From Candidatus Thiodiazotropha endolucinida (GTDB lineage: Bacteria > Pseudomonadota > Gammaproteobacteria > Chromatiales > Chromatiaceae): DNA of 64,000 nucleotides. The DNA is taken from NCBI RefSeq assembly GCF_001715975.1, contig NZ_MARB01000014.1:62001-126000 (forward strand). The letters run 5' to 3'. Shown here in pieces: positions 51,598 through 59,491 of the stretch (position 1 is its first letter; each line of letters begins with the position of its first letter). The translations under genes and the position numbers were made by a program. The notes under the pieces were generated by a model. It did no database searches. It was not told where the DNA came from and worked only from the letters and a program-made list of their open reading frames with translations.

Positions 51598-53790
51598 ATG
51601 GCTTTCACACAGAGTAATCGGCAGCTACAGATCAAAACCCCGTTGGGCCCGGACGAGCTCTTGATCCTCAAGCTGGAGGGGCGTGAGGAGCTGGGCCGGT
51701 TGTATGAATTTACGGTGGACCTGCTGAGTGACAACGAATCGGTGTCCCATGACGACCTGCTGGGAAAGAAGATGACGGTCGAGATGGACATGGTGAACAC
51801 CAGCAAGCGCTATTTCGACGGTTATGTGAGTCGTTTCACCCAGGTTGGGCACATGGCCTATTTTGCCCACTACCGGGTCACGCTACGGCCGTGGTTTTGG
51901 CTGCTGACGCAGACCTCGGACTGTCGCATCTTTCAGAACAAGCGGGTGCCTGACATCATCAAGGAGGTGTTTCAGGACAATGGTTTCAGTGATTTTGAGG
52001 ATCAGCTGAGCGGCAGTTATCGGGAATGGGAGTATTGTGTTCAGTATCGCGAGACCGATTTCAATTTTATCAGCCGGTTGATGGAGCAGGAGGGGATCTA
52101 CTACTACTTCAAGCATGAGTCGGGCAAGCACACGTTGATATTGTGTGATGACTACAGTTCGCACAGTGTGTTGGAGGCGTATGCGGAGATTCCCTATTTA
52201 CCGCCTACGGAGACCGGGTCGAGCCGCTGGCGTGATTACATTCACAGCTGGAAGTTCAGTAAGTCGGTGCGGCCGGGAAAGTATGCGCAGACCGATTACA
52301 ATTTCGAGACGCCGAAGTCGGATCTTTCGACGAATGCCCTGATGCCGAGAAGCCACCCCCATGCGGACTATGAGATCTACGATTATCCGGGCGAGTATGA
52401 TGTACCGCCAGATGGAGAGACTTACGCCAGGCACCGGATACAGGAGTTGCAGGTAGGTCATGAGGTACTGGAAGGGAAAGGCAATGCGCGCGGGATAACA
52501 ACGGGCGGTCTGTTCACCATGACCGAGCATCCACGGGGTGATCAGAACCGGGAGTATCTGGTGACGGGTGCGTATTATATGTTGCAGTCTGATGCCTTCG
52601 AGTCGGTGCCTGAGATAGCGGAGGGGCCGTTATACGGGTGTGAGTTCAGCTGCATGGACACCCGGGAGGGTTTTCGGTCGGCGCGGACCACGCCGAAGCC
52701 GATGGTGCAGGGGCCGCAGACGGCGGTGGTGGTGGGTCCGTCGGGCGAGGAGATCTACACGGACGAGTATGGCCGGGTGAAGTTGCAGTTTCATTGGGAC
52801 CGTTATGGGCAGCGGGATGAGAACAGTTCCTGCTGGGTGCGGGTGGCGCAGGTGTGGGCGGGGAAGAACTGGGGAGCGATGCACATTCCGCGCATCGGCC
52901 AGGAGGTGATTGTCGATTTTCTGGAGGGTGATCCGGACCGGCCGATCATCACCGGGCGGGTCTACAATGCGGATCAGATGCCGCCCTATGATCTGCCCGC
53001 CAATATGACCCAGAGCGGCATCAAGAGTCGCAGTACAAAAGGCGGTAACCCCAGTACCTTTAACGAAATTCGCTTCGAAGACAAGAAGGGGTCCGAAGAA
53101 CTCTATATTCATGCCGAGAAGAACCATAAGAACATCACCGAGAACAGCCGCAACGAAAGCGTAGGCTATGATCGCTCACTCACCGTCGGACATGACAAGT
53201 CAGAGCAGGTCAATAACGATAAGACCATTACCGTCGCCAAGAATCATACCGAGACCATCGGTGTTGACATGACACAAACGGTGGGTTCCAACAAAACAGA
53301 GACCGTGGCATTGAACAAGTCGCAAACCACGGGTGTCAACAGCACGGAGACCGTAGGCGCCGCCAAGGTGCTCACCATCGGTGCTGCGTATCAGGTCTCT
53401 GTCGGTGCGGCTATGAACGAAACAGTGGGGGGCGCCAAGGCGGAAGAGGTCGGTGGCGCCAAACTCGAGACAGTGGCGGGCGACAGAAAAGCCAGTGTTG
53501 GCGGTGACAGGGGTGAAACGGTCGGTGGAGACCTGTCAGAGGAGGTGGAAGGTGAAAAGAAATCCAGTATAAAAGGAAAGTACAGCATCGACTGTCAGGA
53601 CAAATATGAACTGACGGCCGCGAGCAAGATTGAACTGAAAACCGGTGCCGCGTCCATCAGCATGGAACCGAGTGGGAAGATCGAGGTTTCAGGAACCGAT
53701 GTGACCTTCAAAACCGCTGCAGGCAAGGTGCATATCGATGCTGGCGGTATCATCACAATTAAGGGCACTATGGTTAAAATCAATACATGA
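51598..53790 (+). CDS. vgrG: T6SS spike protein VgrG (TssI)
   Basis: 730 residues. The gp27/gp44-like head (1-380) includes LLSDNESVSHDDLLGKKMTV, QYRETDFNFISRLMEQEGIY and YYFKH; the gp5-like OB domain (380-490) includes GEEIYTDEYGRVKLQFHWDR, CWVRVAQVWAGKNWG and IPRIGQEVIVDFLEGDPDRP. From about residue 515 a long needle of short TVG repeats (KNHTETIGVDMTQTVGSNKT and so on) runs to about 650, followed by a DUF2345-like end (TGAASISMEPSGKIEVSGTD). No enzymatic extension is present, so toxicity must come from PAAR cargo. AGGAG six bases before ATG 51598 fixes the start. Confidence 0.96.
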   Translation: MAFTQSNRQLQIKTPLGPDELLILKLEGREELGRLYEFTVDLLSDNESVSHDDLLGKKMTVEMDMVNTSKRYFDGYVSRFTQVGHMAYFAHYRVTLRPWFWLLTQTSDCRIFQNKRVPDIIKEVFQDNGFSDFEDQLSGSYREWEYCVQYRETDFNFISRLMEQEGIYYYFKHESGKHTLILCDDYSSHSVLEAYAEIPYLPPTETGSSRWRDYIHSWKFSKSVRPGKYAQTDYNFETPKSDLSTNALMPRSHPHADYEIYDYPGEYDVPPDGETYARHRIQELQVGHEVLEGKGNARGITTGGLFTMTEHPRGDQNREYLVTGAYYMLQSDAFESVPEIAEGPLYGCEFSCMDTREGFRSARTTPKPMVQGPQTAVVVGPSGEEIYTDEYGRVKLQFHWDRYGQRDENSSCWVRVAQVWAGKNWGAMHIPRIGQEVIVDFLEGDPDRPIITGRVYNADQMPPYDLPANMTQSGIKSRSTKGGNPSTFNEIRFEDKKGSEELYIHAEKNHKNITENSRNESVGYDRSLTVGHDKSEQVNNDKTITVAKNHTETIGVDMTQTVGSNKTETVALNKSQTTGVNSTETVGAAKVLTIGAAYQVSVGAAMNETVGGAKAEEVGGAKLETVAGDRKASVGGDRGETVGGDLSEEVEGEKKSSIKGKYSIDCQDKYELTAASKIELKTGAASISMEPSGKIEVSGTDVTFKTAAGKVHIDAGGIITIKGTMVKINT

Positions 53791-53849
53791 TAAAAAGTAA
53801 GAATGCAGATGAACGGACATCGGCGAATTGTTAATGAGGGGGACGAGAA

Positions 53850-54878
53850 ATGAGTGGCAAACCTGCCGCGCGGGTGGGCGATACGATCTTGTGTAGTTTA
53901 CCACAAGTACTTCCTGCTGTTCCGCCGATCCCCCACGCCCCACCGCCTGGATTGCCGATAATACTACCGGGTGCGCTCACTGTATGGATAGGTGGCAGAC
54001 CTGCGGCAAGGATGGGGGACATGAGTCTTTGTCTGACCCCCATTCCGGTGCCAAATCCCATTTTGCGTGGCGCATTTCCAGTACCCATCATGAATATGCC
54101 GGCCGCCAGGATGAGCGATCAGGGTACTCATCCCGGATCGGTGATCATGCCCCCTTGCTGCCCGACGGTACTGATCGGCCTGTCCGGCGTCACCGGCAAT
54201 CCCAGATTGGGCAATCAGGCCTGTCAAAACATGGCAGCGGGAAGAAACCCTGCCCCCGGATCCAACGACTCGGGTGGTAATCCCATTGCATCCAACACCC
54301 CCGGTCAGAGCTACAACAATTGCGGCATTGAATCTTCAAGGCAGATCGTACAGCAAGCCACCGGATCAAATCCCGGCCAGGAAGCCATGATGAATACTGC
54401 CATTGCCAATAACAATGCATCCCAGCCCGCCATCGGCAGTGCCGGAAGCGGCGGTCCCGTGACGGCGGCGAATCAGGCCTGGTACAGCGGTGGCACCACC
54501 TCAGGTCAACAGGTTTCGATTCTAGGCAATAACGGTGTGCCGTCAAGCAGGATAGCACCCACTTCAACAGGTCTTCAGCTCAGTCAATTTGAGACTGCGC
54601 TTTCCCAAAGCAGGGGAGTGATTGCCAATGGCGATGTGGCCGGTCTTCCGGGATGGGGAACCCAGACAGGCGCGCACGCAGTACTGGTTACCGGTTATGA
54701 GTACGATGACGATGGCAATATCACCCATGTCATTTACAACGATACCGGTATCGGCGCCTGTAACCAAAGAGCCACCGCAGCGCAGTTTCAAAATTTTCTC
54801 ACGATAGGTGCGAACAATGCGGTGGCAAATGGATTTTCTCCCAATGGCGCGGCTGTTACCAACAACCCGATTTGGTAG
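53850..54878 (+). CDS. PAAR-domain protein with C-terminal cysteine-peptidase-like domain (candidate effector)
   Basis: 342 residues. Residues 1-110 form a PAAR-type tip with repeated PAARxGD motifs (KPAARVGD, RPAARMGD, MPAARMSD) that cap VgrG. After a Gly/Asn/Pro linker, residues about 150-330 have the pattern of papain-like or C39-like peptidases: QSYNNCGIESSRQIV (Cys158), GAHAVLVTGYEYDDDGN (His276) and VIYNDTGIG (Asp298). The spacing and the HAVLVTGY strand fit a peptidase, but the family was not identified by name. It lies 59 bp after vgrG. The next gene encodes a secreted protein and is the natural immunity candidate. Confidence 0.83.
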   Translation: MSGKPAARVGDTILCSLPQVLPAVPPIPHAPPPGLPIILPGALTVWIGGRPAARMGDMSLCLTPIPVPNPILRGAFPVPIMNMPAARMSDQGTHPGSVIMPPCCPTVLIGLSGVTGNPRLGNQACQNMAAGRNPAPGSNDSGGNPIASNTPGQSYNNCGIESSRQIVQQATGSNPGQEAMMNTAIANNNASQPAIGSAGSGGPVTAANQAWYSGGTTSGQQVSILGNNGVPSSRIAPTSTGLQLSQFETALSQSRGVIANGDVAGLPGWGTQTGAHAVLVTGYEYDDDGNITHVIYNDTGIGACNQRATAAQFQNFLTIGANNAVANGFSPNGAAVTNNPIW

Positions 54879-54883
54879 CCAGA

Positions 54884-55474
54884 ATGATGGAACAGAGGGG
54901 ATTCTTGTATGCCAGACTATTTTTGTTGTTCTTATCTATTTACACGACAGGTATATCCGCCATGTCCATGAAAGAAGCGGTCCGGCAGATCGGACAGCAC
55001 GCGAATATGATGCCGGTAGAGCGTGGTATCACCTTGCCAATGGTGAAGTTAGAGAACAACAGAGTCATTGTACGACGGCTTATCTATTTTACCCGTACTA
55101 CGCCGGAGTATGGAACAGCGATCACAGAGCCTCAATATGTTGCCATCTATGATCTTACCGGAACCACATTTATTACCTTGAAACGATTCGAAATGGATGT
55201 GCCAAACTTAAGGCCACCCCCGTGGATTCACAACAGACCGGCATTCGAAAAGCCTGAGGATATCATTCCGGAGTTTGAACGCATTTGGACACTCTATGAC
55301 ATGTTGATCCCCGCATTTCTGAAAGGAGACGCTGGGATCAGTGCCGAAATCAAGCAGGCGGCCAAACAGTATGTCCACTACTTTGACCGGCATGCTGAAA
55401 AGCCCCTGTTACCTTTCTATGATGTGTTCGGAGGGGATTTTTTACACTGGGTTGGACGTGCCGCCAATTCTTAG
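54884..55474 (+). CDS. Secreted protein of unknown fold, candidate periplasmic immunity protein
   Basis: About 196 residues. The start is ATG 54884 or 54887, six to nine bases after the PAAR gene stop. A signal peptide (LYARLFLLFLSIYTTGISA) precedes a mature part without membrane helices: KEAVRQIGQHANMMPVERGI, IYFTRTTPEYGTAITEPQYV, FERIWTLYDMLIPAFLKGDA. No family is recognised. A small exported protein directly behind a PAAR-toxin gene is the classical immunity position, and export fits a toxin that acts in the periplasm. The pairing is inference. Confidence 0.7.
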   Translation: MMEQRGFLYARLFLLFLSIYTTGISAMSMKEAVRQIGQHANMMPVERGITLPMVKLENNRVIVRRLIYFTRTTPEYGTAITEPQYVAIYDLTGTTFITLKRFEMDVPNLRPPPWIHNRPAFEKPEDIIPEFERIWTLYDMLIPAFLKGDAGISAEIKQAAKQYVHYFDRHAEKPLLPFYDVFGGDFLHWVGRAANS

Positions 55475-55500
55475 AGGCTGAATCTACAGGTATCCATTCA

Positions 55501-56004
55501 ATGTCTGAGCAACAATCCACATCGGTCGTCACCGCATCGGCAAGAAACCTCATCAGTCCGTCACTTCAATTTGCAAATTATATGAGTCTGCCCATCCCGG
55601 TAATCGGCAATGACAGGTTGCTGTTTGCTTTTTTGGTGGGCAGAGGAGAGGCGGTGAACCCGGAACTAGGCTATCAGATATGGCCCCCCAGCCTGTTGGC
55701 CCTGTTCGATGCCGAGCATGGCCGGTTCCATGAGTTGAGAGCCGTTACACCCGCATATTTTTCGCTTGATCAGGCTGTGGATCAACCGATGGGCAAGGGA
55801 GTGCCGCCGCAGGAAAAAAGCACCACGGACTATTTGCAGAATGAGCTCAATCTGTTTCAGTGCTGTGATAGTGTGATCACTGCCGTAAATACGAAACAGG
55901 CGCACCAAAATGATCTGAAAAGATTTGATGACTATTTCAGGCTCCTAACCGAGGAGACCTTGTTGCCCTATTATCAACGATTATGTATGGCGAAAGTAGA
56001 GTGA
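55501..56004 (+). CDS. Uncharacterised cytosolic protein of the vgrG island
   Basis: 167 residues without signal peptide or membrane helix. Features: SPSLQFANYMSLPIPVIGND, LLFAFLVGRGEAVNPELGYQ, IWPPSLLALFDAEHGRFHEL and an acidic/aromatic helical end (LKRFDDYFRLLTEETLLPYY). No family recognised. Position between a candidate immunity gene and a putative metalloprotein suggests an adaptor or a second immunity protein. Both the 26-bp gap before it and the 24-bp gap after it indicate co-transcription. Confidence 0.65.
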   Translation: MSEQQSTSVVTASARNLISPSLQFANYMSLPIPVIGNDRLLFAFLVGRGEAVNPELGYQIWPPSLLALFDAEHGRFHELRAVTPAYFSLDQAVDQPMGKGVPPQEKSTTDYLQNELNLFQCCDSVITAVNTKQAHQNDLKRFDDYFRLLTEETLLPYYQRLCMAKVE

Positions 56005-56028
56005 GAGGGCAAAATATAGGAGGTGATC

Positions 56029-56658
56029 ATGTGTGACAACCCATCGCCTGCCCGAAATAACCGGCCGGTCCCACCTGGCCCATCCCCTGACATCGCCCAT
56101 GCAGGATTCGGGTCTGCCCAACCACAGGGTGCGGCAGCATCGCCTGGACAACCCGGTCCTACATTAATCGGTTGGCCCAGACAATTGACGTGGAGCGATT
56201 TCAGAGACATTCAAAACCGGCCCAGGGGTGAATCGGAGGATGCAAGAATCTCCATGGGATTTCGGCCTGGCAGAGTCAGGGTAGTGGAAGAGGCGTCAGA
56301 ACACAGATTGGGCGAGATGGAGTTCGAGATGGTTTTGAATGCCGCCGGGTCATGGGCGGTCGTCTCCGCGAAAACCGCTGAACTCCTGGCGCACGAACAG
56401 GGACATTTCGATATAGTCGGCCTCTGCTATCGGGATCTTGTGGCGGAAGCAAGAACCTTGCGGGGAAGATCAAGAAACAGACTGCTCCTGGCCATGCGCG
56501 AACATGATCAGCGAGCGGATAGTTTAACCCGGGAATACGATACTCAGACCGAACATGGGCGCAACCAGGCTAATCAGCAAGCATGGCAGCGACAAATAGC
56601 GGCCTGTCGTCAGAGTGGCATGCAATTGACAGCACCACCATTGAACGCTGCTGAGTAA
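56029..56658 (+). CDS. DUF922-like protein with HEQGH zinc motif
   Basis: 209 residues from ATG 56029, which follows AGGAGG by five bases (this box decides against the GTG two codons earlier). The N-terminus is Pro/Gly-rich and unstructured (about 1-45). The rest resembles DUF922 predicted Zn-dependent proteases: RQLTWSDFRDIQNRPRGESE, VVSAKTAELLAHEQGHFDIV and a long basic helix (REHDQRADSLTREYDTQTEH). HEQGH is a HExxH zinc site (His122, Glu123, His126). No signal peptide. Together with its neighbours it may be a second effector or a processing protease. Confidence 0.7.
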   Translation: MCDNPSPARNNRPVPPGPSPDIAHAGFGSAQPQGAAASPGQPGPTLIGWPRQLTWSDFRDIQNRPRGESEDARISMGFRPGRVRVVEEASEHRLGEMEFEMVLNAAGSWAVVSAKTAELLAHEQGHFDIVGLCYRDLVAEARTLRGRSRNRLLLAMREHDQRADSLTREYDTQTEHGRNQANQQAWQRQIAACRQSGMQLTAPPLNAAE

Positions 56659-56670
56659 AGATCAGCAGAA

Positions 56671-57783
56671 ATGGAATTACTTAACGCCACACCAATGCAG
56701 GTCGGGTATACCATGAGTATGTTGCCTGATGGCCGTGAACTGCTTGTGGTCATAGTGAAAGGTACATTCACTATGCCCGAGAGGGGCGGGCAGCCCGACT
56801 ATACCGAACCGCAAAAGCCATTGGTAGAGGCCGATATCTACACAGGTGAGCCTGGCTTTTCCGCACCGCTCCATGAGCTTGATTATGCGCCTTTCAAGCG
56901 GCACTGCGATGTTCTATTGATCGGGAGTGCATACTCGCCTAGAGAAAAGCCGGCAGCTAGAGTTGAAGTAACCTTGAGACTGGGACCCCTGTTAAAATCA
57001 TTCGCCGTCACAGGCGATCGCTTTTGGGAATCGGGTAATATTGCAATTCGTCCCGGCTATGCAGGTATCTTTGACAGAATGCCGATCAGCTATGATTGTG
57101 CATTTGGCGGTATAGATGATCATCATAAGAATATAAATAAGCACAGTGTATTCATGAAGAATCCTGTCGGTAAGGGTTACCACCGGGAATTGAGCCGATC
57201 TTTTGTCAACGGTTCGCCAATGCCAAACACGGAGGAGCTGAAACGACCAGTGACCATGCCAAATGGAACTTATACTCCGATGTCGTTCGGTCCGGTAGGA
57301 AGAAGCTGGGTTCCGCGACTCCAACTGGCTGGTACGTACGATCAGAACTGGCGTGACAATATCTTTCCGTTACCACCTGCAGATTTTGATTCTGCCTACT
57401 TTCAGTCTGCACCTGTTGATCAACAGATTCCCTATCCTCAAGGTGGAGAACGAGTGTTTCTGGAAAACCTGACTGAGGAAGGGCATACCGGTTTTACCTT
57501 ACCCGAGATTGAAGTGCCTGTGGTTTTCTTTTATCAAATGGGCAAGAGCATTGAAAAAAAGGCGGTGATAGACACTATCGTTCTGGAGCCTGACCAGGGA
57601 CTTTTCTCAATGACTTGGCGTACTTTTGTACCACTGAATAAAAATATTCTAGAGATTCCTCAGATACTGATCGGAAGAAAATCACGAGGTTGGTGGCGTG
57701 CGCGTGAGTTGGGAAAAGCCTATTACCCATCATTGGAGCATATGGTACGAGATAGAAAGAGACAATCTGCTATAAAAGATTGA
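56671..57783 (+). CDS. DUF2169-domain protein, probable T6SS effector adaptor
   Basis: 370 residues: LNATPMQVGYTMSMLPDGRE, LLVVIVKGTFTMPERGG, the DUF2169 core EADIYTGEPGFSAPLHELDY, APFKRHCDVLLIGSAYSPRE, PISYDCAFGGIDDH, and PVGKGYHRELSRSFVNGSPM. DUF2169 proteins are found next to PAAR and VgrG genes across proteobacteria and act as adaptors that load effectors on the spike. It is the last gene in the island, 12 bp behind the DUF922 gene. Complete, with normal length. Confidence 0.85.
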   Translation: MELLNATPMQVGYTMSMLPDGRELLVVIVKGTFTMPERGGQPDYTEPQKPLVEADIYTGEPGFSAPLHELDYAPFKRHCDVLLIGSAYSPREKPAARVEVTLRLGPLLKSFAVTGDRFWESGNIAIRPGYAGIFDRMPISYDCAFGGIDDHHKNINKHSVFMKNPVGKGYHRELSRSFVNGSPMPNTEELKRPVTMPNGTYTPMSFGPVGRSWVPRLQLAGTYDQNWRDNIFPLPPADFDSAYFQSAPVDQQIPYPQGGERVFLENLTEEGHTGFTLPEIEVPVVFFYQMGKSIEKKAVIDTIVLEPDQGLFSMTWRTFVPLNKNILEIPQILIGRKSRGWWRARELGKAYYPSLEHMVRDRKRQSAIKD

Positions 57784-57842
57784 AGAGATAATCCAAGCAC
57801 GATAAATACCTGTTGATAATCATGCAAAATTAGTTAACTGAA

Positions 57843-58031
57843 ATGACCGCGATATCAATCCAAACATGGATGCCGCTGCTATTTTTGGCTATTGGTGTAT
57901 ATCATGGAATGACGGCATGGAAAATGTACCGGCATACGGATAAGAAAACCAACACACCTCTTTTTAAGGCAAAAGCTCGAGTGGCAGGGTTCTTTATAGT
58001 TGTGGCGCTACTGTTGTATATATTTCTGTAA
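57843..58031 (+). CDS. Small two-helix membrane protein
   Basis: 62 residues with two hydrophobic segments (MPLLFLAIGVYHGMTAWKMY and AGFFIVVALLLYIFL) around a basic loop (RHTDKKTNTPLFKAKARV). No clear ribosome site precedes the ATG. It is 59 bp behind the DUF2169 gene on the same strand. No family recognised; could be a small inner-membrane protein of the island. Confidence 0.5.
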   Translation: MTAISIQTWMPLLFLAIGVYHGMTAWKMYRHTDKKTNTPLFKAKARVAGFFIVVALLLYIFL

Positions 58032-58196
58032 CGGCAAAATAGCATTAATCAACTATTCTCTACACTCCTGCACTGTGATCAATAAATCGAATATTGGTAT
58101 ACGATGAAAATACCAGTGTAGTGATATCCGTTCTTTGTTTTATCGATTCGATCCCATTTCTGGGGAAATTCATACAATAATTGGGTTAACAGGCTG

Positions 58197-58691
58197 TTAA
58201 TCGGCGGGAGCTTTAAGCGCTAATGTGGCTTGATAGATACCCGGGTTGGAGTCGGGTATCTCAACCGCACTGGCGACCTTGCGGTAGAAATCAGATGCGT
58301 CCGCCATGCCGACTACTGCATAGCCATAGCCTTTCAGTCGCATATCCAACAGGCATGCTTTGGTCAGTGAACTGCCGATACCATTGCCGCGTGCCGACTC
58401 AACAACACCTAAGGGACCAAAAAAACCGAGTGCGGTAGCGTCGTAACAGGCAATCCCAAGCAGAGATGACTCGCGTTGTGCGATAAAACATGAGCATGGC
58501 GTATTGTTCAGTGCCCGCTGAAACTCCCCTAACCAGGTTTGTGGAAAGTGCCTTTCAGCCCAGGAAAGGACCGCACATTGATCGGGACCAATCGGCTTGC
58601 GAATAGTCACCTGTCGTTCTGCCTGCTGTGAGATGAAACTCCAATCGATATCCATATTGAAGAGCTTGATAAGCATGTCATTATTTGCCAT
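58197..58691 (-). CDS. GNAT-family N-acetyltransferase
   Basis: 164 residues with the GNAT fold: AVLSWAERHFPQTWLGEFQR, CSCFIAQRESSLLGIACYDA, and the acetyl-CoA loop GVVESARGNGIGSSLTKACL (ARGNGIG matches the R/QxxGxG/A motif), then GYAVVGMADASDFYRKVASA. The substrate is unknown. The gene lies next to a YkgJ-type gene read in the opposite direction; their 5' ends are about 40 bp apart and the two likely share a promoter region. Confidence 0.85.
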   Translation of the reverse strand: MANNDMLIKLFNMDIDWSFISQQAERQVTIRKPIGPDQCAVLSWAERHFPQTWLGEFQRALNNTPCSCFIAQRESSLLGIACYDATALGFFGPLGVVESARGNGIGSSLTKACLLDMRLKGYGYAVVGMADASDFYRKVASAVEIPDSNPGIYQATLALKAPAD

Positions 58692-58732
58692 CGTTACAAT
58701 CCCTAACGCTATTTAACCAAAGAGCCTGGATT

Positions 58733-59491
58733 TTGACGGACGTCAACCCACAAACAGCGACAGTAAATGCTGAAATCCGCATAGGCAACCGCACCATTCG
58801 CTTCTCTGCCCAGTTTTCCAATGAAGCGATTCAGTTGCATGAGTTACTCCCATTCTTCCAGAATATTACAGACAAAGTGGTTGAAATCGCGATTGCCGAG
58901 GTGATTGAGAGCGGCAAGCGGATCTCCTGTCATAATGGATGTAGTGCCTGTTGCTCTCATCTGGTACCCATCAGTAAAGCAGAAGGTGCAGCGCTGTTAA
59001 ACCTCATAGAAACATTGCCTGAGGCAAGACGTTCAGAAGTAAGATCGAGGTTTGCAAAGAACATGGCCGCACTGGAGGAAGCGGGCTCCGGGTTATTCGA
59101 TAAGCTGAAGAAGGCTGCGCTTGATCATGACAAGGAACGAATCAAGGCCATTGGCCTGGCCTATTTCGATCTCGACCTGGCATGCCCTTTTTTGCAGGAT
59201 CAATCCTGTTCGATACATCCGCATCGGCCCTTGAGTTGCCGGGAATTCCTGGTCGTCTCCGATCCTGTCTATTGCGTCAAGCCCGATCCGGCAGTGGTGG
59301 AAAACGTGGTCCTGCCAAAAAGAGTCTCTTCGATTCTTTACAATATGAGCAGCCGGGATTCAAACGGCGATACCGGTTTCATGCCTTTGATCCAACTATT
59401 GGCAAGTGCAGAGTCGATACAGATCGAACAACCGGCCCCTGCACCTGCCATAGATTGGGTGAATCGCTTTCTAGAAAGCCTTGGCGGCTAA
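58733..59491 (+). CDS. YkgJ-family cysteine-cluster protein
   Basis: About 252 residues from the TTG at 58733 (LTDVNPQTATVNAEIRIGNR); a TTG at 58685 would overlap the divergent GNAT start and gives a less natural N-terminus. The Cys clusters are SCHNGCSACCSHLVPIS and ACPFLQDQSCSIHPHRPLSC, eight Cys in all, typical of the YkgJ/UPF0153 family, which may bind iron-sulfur or zinc. The function of the family is not settled. The frame ends three bases before the autotransporter stop region on the other strand (convergent, overlapping by four bases). Confidence 0.82.
   Translation: MTDVNPQTATVNAEIRIGNRTIRFSAQFSNEAIQLHELLPFFQNITDKVVEIAIAEVIESGKRISCHNGCSACCSHLVPISKAEGAALLNLIETLPEARRSEVRSRFAKNMAALEEAGSGLFDKLKKAALDHDKERIKAIGLAYFDLDLACPFLQDQSCSIHPHRPLSCREFLVVSDPVYCVKPDPAVVENVVLPKRVSSILYNMSSRDSNGDTGFMPLIQLLASAESIQIEQPAPAPAIDWVNRFLESLGG

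Noticed and set aside
53200-53550. CRISPR-like or satellite repeat in the 3' half of vgrG
   Set aside because: The periodicity comes from degenerate TVG-type codon repeats of the needle; units differ at most positions and there are no spacers.
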